A stretch of DNA of 5,054 nucleotides from an uncultured Oscillibacter sp. Its GTDB lineage: Bacteria > Bacillota_A > Clostridia > Oscillospirales > Oscillospiraceae. The stretch lies in contig CAQVQZ010000155.1 in NCBI GenBank assembly GCA_948902155.1, positions 1-5,054 of the forward strand, written 5' to 3'. The notes under the pieces were generated by a model. The model was not told where the DNA came from. It did not search any database and saw only the letters and a program-made list of their open reading frames with translations. The position numbers and the translations under genes were made by a program. Positions 1-4,282 of this stretch are shown here, piece by piece. The stretch's first letter is position 1; every line of letters begins with the position of its first letter.

Positions 1-1
1 C

Positions 2-763
2 GCCATGATTTTGAAGTTTGCGGAGTTCTGCGTCGGCGGCGGCGGGCGCTACGAACGGGTGGCGCTGGTGTACGACGTGCGGACGGCGGAGTCCTTTTCG
101 GAGCTCTTCGACGTGCTGGAGAAGCTGCGGGGCATGGGGGACAAGTGCCGGATGCTCTTTCTGGAGGCGTCTCCGGAGACCATCATCAAGCGCTATAAGG
201 AGTCCCGCCGCCTGCACCCCCTCCAGAAAAAGTCGGATTCCCTGGAGGCGGCGGTGGAGCGGGAGCGGGAGCTGATGAAGCCCGTGAAGGAGCAGGCGGA
301 TTTTGTGATCGACACCACCCATCTCCCCACCGCCCGCCTGCGCAGCGAGCTGCTGCGCCTGTTCAGCGGCGAGGGGGACCAGGGGGGGATGACGGTCAGC
401 GTGACCTCCTTTGGCTTCAAGTACGGTCTGCCTTTGGAGGCGGATTTGGTGCTGGACGTGCGCTTTATGCCGAATCCCTTTTATATTGAGGAGCTCCGCC
501 ATCAGACGGGGCTGGACAGGCCGGTGGCGGACTACGTGTTCGGCTTCCGGCAGACCCACGATTTTCTCCGCCGCCTGGAGGAACTGCTCTCCTTCACGCT
601 GCCGCTTTATGCGGAGGAGGGAAAGACCGGGCTGGTGATCGCCGTCGGCTGCACCGGCGGACATCACCGCTCGGTGGCCATCGCCCACGCCCTGTCGGCC
701 TTCATCCGCGGCCAGGGCTACCCGGTCACCGAACACCACCGCGACATGGAACGCGCGGTGTAG
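2..763 (+). CDS. rapZ: RapZ / YvcJ nucleotide-binding protein, C-terminal part (5' end outside window)
   Basis: RapZ-family proteins (YvcJ in Bacillus) are P-loop ATP/GTP-binding proteins; in E. coli RapZ binds small RNAs that control glucosamine-6-phosphate synthase. The reading frame is open from base 2, and the first ATG (5-7) is internal: the preceding GCC codon gives Ala-Met-Ile-Leu-Lys-Phe, matching the family's LPxxLxxKF segment, so roughly 35-45 residues including Walker A lie upstream. Counting from that Met, visible motifs are VALVYDVR (19-26), RYKESRRLHPL (63-73), the DTTHL segment (103-107), the C-terminal-domain start SFGFKYGLP (135-143), DVRFMPNPFY (151-160), GCTGGHHRS (215-223) and the terminal HHRDMER. 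The C-terminal domain, the RNA-binding part in E. coli RapZ, is intact. It is followed by the 221-base structured gap and then yvcK, its usual partner gene. Whether this homologue regulates glmS through RNA in Clostridia is not known from the sequence. Confidence 0.95.
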   Translation, partial: AMILKFAEFCVGGGGRYERVALVYDVRTAESFSELFDVLEKLRGMGDKCRMLFLEASPETIIKRYKESRRLHPLQKKSDSLEAAVERERELMKPVKEQADFVIDTTHLPTARLRSELLRLFSGEGDQGGMTVSVTSFGFKYGLPLEADLVLDVRFMPNPFYIEELRHQTGLDRPVADYVFGFRQTHDFLRRLEELLSFTLPLYAEEGKTGLVIAVGCTGGHHRSVAIAHALSAFIRGQGYPVTEHHRDMERAV

Positions 764-842
764 TTCCTTTTCTCGAGAGATATGGGGACTCTTAGCGGCT
801 TTGCCGCTTAGAGACCCCGTACACCCTTTGGGTGAAAGGAAC
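763..842. repeat. Three-armed palindromic element just after rapZ
   Basis: An outer 8-bp stem pairs GTTCCTTT (763-770, starting on the last base of the rapZ stop codon) with AAAGGAAC (835-842). It encloses two hairpins. The larger runs 784-818: GGGG (784-787) with CCCC (815-818), and CTCTTAGCGGC (789-799) with GCCGCTTAGAG (803-813), 14 base pairs in all with one A-A and one T-T mismatch and a TTT loop (800-802). The smaller runs 822-834: CACCC with GGGTG and a TTT loop (827-829). A perfect 8-base palindrome TCTCGAGA sits at 771-778. The arms abut almost without spare bases, which resembles dispersed palindromic intergenic elements (REP/MITE-like) more than a terminator. Only one copy lies in this window, so its repetitive nature is an inference. 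Confidence 0.6.
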
Positions 843-847
843 CGAAA

Positions 848-865
848 AGAGCTTTCGCGCGCTCT
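848..865. other. Small hairpin in the rapZ-yvcK gap
   Basis: AGAGC (848-852) pairs with GCTCT (861-865) around an 8-base loop TTTCGCGC. It has five pairs and no T-tract after it, so on its own it is weak. It is listed because it directly follows the three-armed palindrome and may belong to the same element. Confidence 0.3.
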
Positions 866-882
866 GATTGTCTGGTGATGGA

Positions 883-920
883 CCAAGCCGAAGCGACGGT
901 AACGGAGATGGGCGGTTTGG
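883..920. other. Imperfect stem-loop upstream of yvcK
   Basis: CCAAGCCG (883-890) can pair with CGGTTTGG (913-920), eight pairs with one G-T wobble at 887/916, around a 22-base loop. A competing pairing is available between GACCAA (881-886) and TTGGTC (923-928); both use bases 883-886, so the two are mutually exclusive. Alternative pairings like this occur in regulatory leaders but also arise by chance in GC-rich DNA. No known riboswitch was recognised. Confidence 0.3.
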
Positions 921-971
921 GATTGGTCATGTAGGACGGATTTGCCGGAAAGGCGTTTGAAACAGGTTCTG

Positions 972-980
972 GGAAAGGAA
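972..980 (+). promoter_or_regulatory. Ribosome-binding site for yvcK
   Basis: GGAAAGGAA ends 4 bases before the ATG at 985 and supports that start. AAAGGAAC at 974-981 is the same 8-mer as the right half of the outer stem at 835-842, so it could also pair with GTTCCTTT at 763-770. That pairing would hide the yvcK ribosome-binding site if the transcript starts upstream of or within rapZ; this is an inference from base complementarity only. Confidence 0.7.
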
Positions 981-984
981 CGAT

Positions 985-2031
985 ATGGAAGCTTATCGGA
1001 AAACTCGGAAGCACGGGCCGCGGATCGCCGTCATTGGCGGCGGCCACGGCCTTTCCAATATGCTCCGGGGATTGAAGGAGTACACGGAAAACCTCTCCGC
1101 CATCGTCACGGTGGCGGACGACGGCGGCGGGTCCGGCGCACTGCGGCAGGACCTGGGCATGCCGCCGCCGGGGGATATCCGGAACTGCCTGACGGCCCTG
1201 GCGAACACGGAGCCGCTGATGAAGCGGCTGATGGATTACCGCTTTCAGGAGGGAAGCCTGGCGGGGCAGAGCTTCGGGAATCTGTTCCTGGCGGCGCTGA
1301 ATGGGATTTCCCCCAGCTTCGACTCGGCGGTCCGCCGCATGAGCGAGGTGTTGGCGATTACGGGCCGGGTGCTGCCGGTGACCACCGCCGACGTGCAGCT
1401 GGAGGCCCGGTTTGAGAACGGGGCCTCGGTGGTGGGCGAGTCCAAGATTTTCTACTGCAAGAAGAAGGAGGACTGCCGCATCACCCAGGTGCGGCTCCTG
1501 CCGGAGCATCCCAAGGCCCTGCCGGAGGCGCTGTCCGCTCTCGCGGAGGCGGATATGATCGTCCTGGGGCCTGGGAGCCTGTACACCAGCATCATCCCCA
1601 ACCTGCTGGTGGACGGCATCGTGGAGGCCATTCAGGCTTCCTCCGCCTTGAAAATCTATGTGTGCAACGTGATGACCCAGGAGGGGGAGACGGAAGGGTA
1701 TACCGCCTCGGACCACATCGCCGCCATCTTCCAGCACTCGGCGGACCGGCTCTTCCACCTGTGCCTGGTCAATTCCGCCCCCATTCCGGAGGACGCCGCC
1801 GCCCGCTACGCCCAGGAGGGCGCGGAGCTGCTGCGCTATGACGCGGACCGCTGCGCCGCCCTGGGGGTGGAGCTGGTCAGCCGCCCCGTCGCCGTGATGC
1901 AGGACGGCTACGTCCGCCACGACCCCGACCGGCTGGCCCGGGAGCTGATCCTGCTCCACGCCGGGCGCAGCGTCCGCATTGCCGGGGACTATAAGGCCGA
2001 CAAGTATCAGACGGAGAAAAGGGGATTATAA
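985..2031 (+). CDS. yvcK: YvcK family protein (gluconeogenesis / cell-envelope factor, CofD-like fold)
   Basis: YvcK proteins bind UDP-sugars such as UDP-GlcNAc and are needed for normal cell shape and for growth on gluconeogenic carbon sources in Bacillus; they are cytoplasmic and share a fold with the CofD 2-phospho-lactate transferases. The 348-residue product is within the usual 310-350+ range. Motifs visible: GGGHGLS (18-24), DDGGGSGALR (45-54), PPGDIRNCL (61-69), SFGNL (96-100), LGPGSLYTSIIPNLLV (194-209) and CNVMTQEGET (227-236). The start at 985 is set by the ribosome-binding site at 972-980. It has no membrane segment. The stop TAA shares its last A with the ATG of the next gene (TAATG, 2029-2033), so the downstream lipoprotein is probably translationally coupled. 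The adjacency to rapZ and whiA is the standard Firmicutes arrangement. Confidence 0.96.
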   Translation: MEAYRKTRKHGPRIAVIGGGHGLSNMLRGLKEYTENLSAIVTVADDGGGSGALRQDLGMPPPGDIRNCLTALANTEPLMKRLMDYRFQEGSLAGQSFGNLFLAALNGISPSFDSAVRRMSEVLAITGRVLPVTTADVQLEARFENGASVVGESKIFYCKKKEDCRITQVRLLPEHPKALPEALSALAEADMIVLGPGSLYTSIIPNLLVDGIVEAIQASSALKIYVCNVMTQEGETEGYTASDHIAAIFQHSADRLFHLCLVNSAPIPEDAAARYAQEGAELLRYDADRCAALGVELVSRPVAVMQDGYVRHDPDRLARELILLHAGRSVRIAGDYKADKYQTEKRGL

Positions 2032-2555
2032 TGCGGAAGCGGCCCTTGGCGTGGATTTTGGCGGCGCTGGTGCTGCTGTCCTCCTGCGGCGGACAGGAGG
2101 CGGGGGAAGAGGAATCGGATTCTTATCCCGAGCCATACCATTTGCGGGAACCCGTGGACGAGGCGTACCTGCCTCGGGTGGAGGGTGTAAAGACCTGCTT
2201 TGACGCGTGGGCGGAAGCGGAGGACTTCCCCCTGACCGGCGAGGCATCCTTTTATATAGAACACCCCTTCAGCGCGAGCGACCCTGGAGAAATCATCCTG
2301 CTTGGCTATGATGACGCGGGCAACGGCCTGACGATGCTGTCCCAGCACCCGCCGCTGGACGGCTATGAGCTTTACGCTTGTTCCTATGGGACGTATGACG
2401 CACGAAGCGAAGTGTATGCGGCCGCCAAGGCCGGTATGGGCTTCTTTTACGAACTGGAGAGCGGCCAGGTCATTCCGTCCATGATCGACGGAGAGGAAAA
2501 CCCGGAATACGCCGAACTCCATGAACAATGGCGGACCTTGAAAAACGGAGGTTGA
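2031..2555 (+). CDS. Small predicted lipoprotein of unknown function, inserted between yvcK and whiA
   Basis: I do not recognise a family. The 174-residue product begins with a lipoprotein signal: positively charged MRKR, a hydrophobic stretch (about 6-16) and a lipobox Leu16-Ser-Ser-Cys19, so the mature protein should be lipid-anchored at Cys19 on the outer face of the membrane. A Gly/Glu-rich acidic linker (20-36) leads into a compact domain of about 135 residues with aromatic and acidic character, two further cysteines (56 and 117) and no repeats. The start overlaps the yvcK stop by one base, with AAGGGG at 2019-2024, six bases upstream, as ribosome-binding site. whiA starts 3 bases after its stop, and the whiA ribosome-binding site lies inside this gene's end. 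A hand count over 2101-2160 and 2281-2460 gives 139 G+C of 240 (about 58%), against about 70% or more in sample lines of yvcK and whiA, hinting at a different history or looser constraint. Confidence 0.82.
   Translation: MRKRPLAWILAALVLLSSCGGQEAGEEESDSYPEPYHLREPVDEAYLPRVEGVKTCFDAWAEAEDFPLTGEASFYIEHPFSASDPGEIILLGYDDAGNGLTMLSQHPPLDGYELYACSYGTYDARSEVYAAAKAGMGFFYELESGQVIPSMIDGEENPEYAELHEQWRTLKNGG
2547..2551 (+). promoter_or_regulatory. Ribosome-binding site for whiA, inside the lipoprotein gene end
   Basis: GGAGG lies 7 bases before the ATG at 2559 and overlaps the last codons of the upstream lipoprotein gene (stop at 2553-2555). It fixes the whiA start and implies coupled translation of the two genes. 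Confidence 0.75.
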
Positions 2556-2558
2556 GGG

Positions 2559-3482
2559 ATGTCTTTTTCCTACGAAACCAAAAACGAGCTGTGCAGGCTT
2601 CCGGTCCAGCGGCGCTGCTGCGCCCAGGCGGAGGCTTACGGCATCCTGCTCTACTGCCACACCTTCAACGCCTCGGAGGTCCGCATCATCACGGAGAATC
2701 CCCAGTTTGCCGCCCGGCTCCCCCGGCTGTTCCAGCGGGCGTTTGAGGTTCGGTTTGACCGTCAGCCGGACTCCGGTCGTCAGCCGGACATTCCGAAAGG
2801 CGCATCAGGGAAGCTGGTGTTTCAGATCACGGAACAGAAGAAGCTGGACCATATCATCAATCTTCTGGGCTACGCCCCCCGGCAGAGCCTGGCCCTCCAC
2901 ATCAACTTTGCGATGGTGGAGGAGGAGTGCTGCCGGGCGGCGTTTCTCCGGGGCTGCTTTTTCGCCGGGGGCAGCGTCACGGACCCCTCCAAGCGCTACC
3001 ACCTGGAGCTGACCAGCTCCCACCTCCAGGCCAGCCGGGAGCTGGAGGTGCTGCTGCGGGAGAGCGGCTATCCCCCCAAGAGCGTGGCCCGGAACGGCAG
3101 TTCCGTGACGTATTTCAAGCAGAGCGACCAGATCGAGGATTTTCTGACCCTCATCGGCGCGCCGGTAGCGGCCATGCGGATTATGTCCACGAAGCTGGAA
3201 AAGGGCCTCCGCAACAGCGTGAACCGCCGCCTGAACTGCGACAGCGCCAACCTGGACAAGGCGGTGGAAGCCGCCCAGAGCCAGGGGGAGGCCATCCGGA
3301 AGCTCCAGGCGGCGGGGCGGCTCCGGGAGCTGCCGGACAAGCTCCAGGAGACGGCGGCTCTGCGGCTGGCCCACCCGGAGCTGAGCCTTTCCGAGCTGGC
3401 GGAGACCTTCGACCCGCCGGTGACGAAATCCTGCCTGAATCACCGGCTGCGGAAGCTGGTGGAGCTGGCGGCAGGGCTTTGA
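2559..3482 (+). CDS. whiA: WhiA, DNA-binding regulator with LAGLIDADG-like and helix-turn-helix domains
   Basis: WhiA is a conserved Gram-positive DNA-binding protein: a sporulation transcription factor in Streptomyces and a chromosome-associated factor linked to cell division and growth in Bacillus. The 307-residue product is of normal length. It has the N-terminal domain start MSFSYETKNEL (1-11), the LAGLIDADG-like core with AFLRGCFFAGGSV (128-140) followed by RYHLE (146-150), the signature NCDSANLDKAVEAA (226-239), and the C-terminal helix-turn-helix with SLSELAETFDPPVTK (276-290) and NHRLRKL (294-300). The catalytic residues of homing endonucleases are not expected in this family, so it acts by binding DNA. 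A short tandem repeat Arg-Gln-Pro-Asp (68-71 and 74-77) sits in a variable N-domain loop. Its position after yvcK is standard, except for the lipoprotein gene in between. Confidence 0.97.
   Translation: MSFSYETKNELCRLPVQRRCCAQAEAYGILLYCHTFNASEVRIITENPQFAARLPRLFQRAFEVRFDRQPDSGRQPDIPKGASGKLVFQITEQKKLDHIINLLGYAPRQSLALHINFAMVEEECCRAAFLRGCFFAGGSVTDPSKRYHLELTSSHLQASRELEVLLRESGYPPKSVARNGSSVTYFKQSDQIEDFLTLIGAPVAAMRIMSTKLEKGLRNSVNRRLNCDSANLDKAVEAAQSQGEAIRKLQAAGRLRELPDKLQETAALRLAHPELSLSELAETFDPPVTKSCLNHRLRKLVELAAGL
2760..2795. repeat. Tandem 18-base in-frame repeat inside whiA
   Basis: The 12-mer CGTCAGCCGGAC occurs at 2760-2771 and again at 2778-2789, a period of 18 bases (six codons), giving Arg-Gln-Pro-Asp-Ser-Gly followed by Arg-Gln-Pro-Asp-Ile-Pro. 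The remaining six bases of each unit differ. It keeps the frame and falls in a loop of the N-terminal domain, so it looks like a small tolerated duplication. Confidence 0.6.
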
Positions 3483-3506
3483 GAAAAATCTGTTCAGAAA
3501 GAAGCG

Positions 3507-3809
3507 ATGTGTTCCATGAAAAAACCGAAGTGTTTCCTGGCCCATCGAGTTGCGCTGCTGCTGCTCGACCTGGGGGTGGTCCTGGCGGTGCTGGCCGTCT
3601 ATTTCAATGCCCGGGACCCGATGTCTGTGCAAACGGTGGTGGCCTGCCTGCTGATTTTGCCGGTGCTGGTAGGGGTGCTGATCGCCAGGACGCAGATCGT
3701 CTGCCCCCACTGCGGCGGACAGCTGTTCCGGGGACGGTATGTGCACTTCCGCCTGCCCGGCCGCTGCCCCCATTGCGGGAAAGCCATCACCGGGGAAACA
3801 GAGAATTGA
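3507..3809 (+). CDS. Small membrane protein with C-terminal zinc ribbon, unknown function
   Basis: I do not recognise a named family. The 100-residue product has two hydrophobic segments (about 14-33 and 41-60) separated by a short polar loop, then a cytosolic-type zinc ribbon with CPHCGG (66-71) and CPHCGK (87-92), four cysteines spaced CxxC-17-CxxC as in zinc-binding ribbons. The two-helix hairpin would place both termini on the same side of the membrane. The start is uncertain: ATG at 3507 follows AGAAAG (3496-3501) by 5 bases, while an in-frame ATG at 3516 gives the more usual MKKPKCF beginning and a 97-residue product; both ribosome-binding sites are weak. It lies 24 bases after whiA and 16 bases before the DUF3788 gene, with no terminator on either side, so it is probably co-transcribed. 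Confidence 0.78.
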   Translation: MCSMKKPKCFLAHRVALLLLDLGVVLAVLAVYFNARDPMSVQTVVACLLILPVLVGVLIARTQIVCPHCGGQLFRGRYVHFRLPGRCPHCGKAITGETEN

Positions 3810-3812
3810 GTC

Positions 3813-3820
3813 AAAAGGAG
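3813..3820 (+). promoter_or_regulatory. Ribosome-binding site for the DUF3788 gene
   Basis: AAAAGGAG stands 5 bases before an ATG at 3826 and 8 bases before a second ATG at 3829. It argues against the upstream in-frame ATG at 3739, which would overlap the zinc-ribbon gene by 71 bases and has no such site. Confidence 0.75.
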
Positions 3821-3825
3821 TCCGA

Positions 3826-4263
3826 ATGATGCCCCAGGAACGACAGCCATTTTCCATAGACCGCCCGCCCTCCATGGAGGAGATCGACCGCTGTGTGGAC
3901 AACCCCCTCTGGCCGGAGCTGCGGCGGTATTTGAAAGACGCCTACGGCGCGGAGCCCCGAACGGAGTACAGCCGCTGCGGCTTGGAGCCGGGGTGGAACG
4001 TGAAATTCAGGAAGGGGAGTAAGTCCCTGGCTACTGTGTATCTCCGCCCAGGCTACGTGACGGCCATGATCTCCGTTTCGCCCAAGGATGAACCGGCGGC
4101 GGAGGGGGTGTTATTGGCCTGCTCGGAGTACGCCCGGTCCGTATACCAAAACACGGCCTCCTCGAAAATGGGGCGCTGGCTGATGCTGGACCTGACCTCC
4201 CCGGAGATTCTGGAGGATATCAAGGCCCTGCTGGCCCTCCGGGCGAAACCGGCGAAACGATAG
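3826..4263 (+). CDS. DUF3788 family protein
   Basis: The product is 145 residues, the usual size for DUF3788, a small soluble family of unknown biochemical role. Matching features are an N-terminal acidic stretch with PSMEEIDRCV (15-24), the central GWNVKFRKGSKSL (56-68) followed by Thr-Val-Tyr and a beta-rich segment (69-84), GRWLMLDL (116-123), and the C-terminal EDIKALLALRAKP (130-142). No signal peptide, membrane segment or catalytic motif is visible. Two adjacent ATG codons (3826 and 3829) are both compatible with the ribosome-binding site; I chose the first. An in-frame ATG at 3739 was rejected because the extra residues are a translation of the zinc-ribbon gene in another frame. The family assignment is from remembered conserved positions rather than a profile search. 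Placement 19 bases before dnaE suggests shared transcription but gives no functional clue. Confidence 0.82.
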   Translation: MMPQERQPFSIDRPPSMEEIDRCVDNPLWPELRRYLKDAYGAEPRTEYSRCGLEPGWNVKFRKGSKSLATVYLRPGYVTAMISVSPKDEPAAEGVLLACSEYARSVYQNTASSKMGRWLMLDLTSPEILEDIKALLALRAKPAKR

Positions 4264-4267
4264 AAAG

Positions 4268-4276
4268 AAGGGGTGA
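4268..4276 (+). promoter_or_regulatory. Ribosome-binding site for dnaE
   Basis: AAGGGGTGA lies 6 bases before the ATG at 4283. It supports that start, which also gives the family-typical N-terminus with the first metal-binding motif HLHVH within ten residues. Confidence 0.6.
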
Positions 4277-4282
4277 GCGACC

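Larger units (their letters stand above)
764..984. other. Intergenic region rapZ-yvcK, rich in inverted repeats
   Basis: This is the only stretch in the window longer than 30 bases without a convincing gene. It holds the three-armed palindrome described at 763-842, a small hairpin at 848-865, a longer imperfect stem at 883-920 and the yvcK ribosome-binding site at 972-980. I searched by eye for -35/-10 pairs and saw no convincing vegetative promoter. None of the hairpins is followed by a T-tract on either strand, so there is no canonical terminator. A minus-strand frame stays open across most of it, but only as the tail of an antisense shadow of yvcK. The gap separates two genes that are usually adjacent, so it may be an inserted repeat, a leader for yvcK, or both. 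Confidence 0.7.

Noticed and set aside
5..7. ATG as the true start of a shortened RapZ lacking the P-loop
   Set aside because: The frame is open to the window edge, the Met falls in the middle of the conserved LPxxLxxKF region, and no ribosome-binding site can be assessed. A truncation by the window is the simpler reading.
782..811. Nine-codon open frame ATG...TAG inside the palindrome (leader peptide)
   Set aside because: It lies wholly within the hairpin arms, has only a weak GAGAGA stretch close to the ATG, and no codon bias or attenuation signal such as a run of regulatory codons or a T-tract.
784..818. Rho-independent terminator for rapZ
   Set aside because: The hairpin is strong, but no T-tract follows it on either strand: the + strand continues with GTACACCC and the minus strand with ATATCTCTCG. 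It fits a palindromic element better.
808..1959. Long minus-strand open frame (383 codons) opposite yvcK and the gap
   Set aside because: It lies antisense to the clearly conserved yvcK, has His/Gln/Gly/Arg-rich low-information content typical of the reverse frame of GC-rich genes, and no credible ribosome-binding site was apparent. Its tail merely runs through the palindromic gap.
2007..2660. Minus-strand open frame (217 codons) opposite the lipoprotein gene
   Set aside because: The plus-strand frame has a good ribosome-binding site, a lipobox and precise junctions with yvcK and whiA, while the minus frame runs into both neighbours and has no recognisable features.
3739..3825. N-terminal extension of the DUF3788 protein from an earlier in-frame ATG
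   Set aside because: The extension would overlap the zinc-ribbon gene by 71 bases, reads as an out-of-frame translation of it, and the strong AAAAGGAG site points to the ATG at 3826 or 3829.
2927..3829. Plus-strand open frame (300 codons) overlapping whiA and the zinc-ribbon gene
   Set aside because: It is an out-of-frame Gly/Ala/Pro/Arg-rich reading of whiA, and it starts inside whiA without a ribosome-binding site.
2805..3902. Minus-strand open frame (365 codons) opposite whiA and the zinc-ribbon gene
   Set aside because: It spans three genes on the other strand, two of which have recognisable conserved motifs. The composition is that of a GC-rich shadow.
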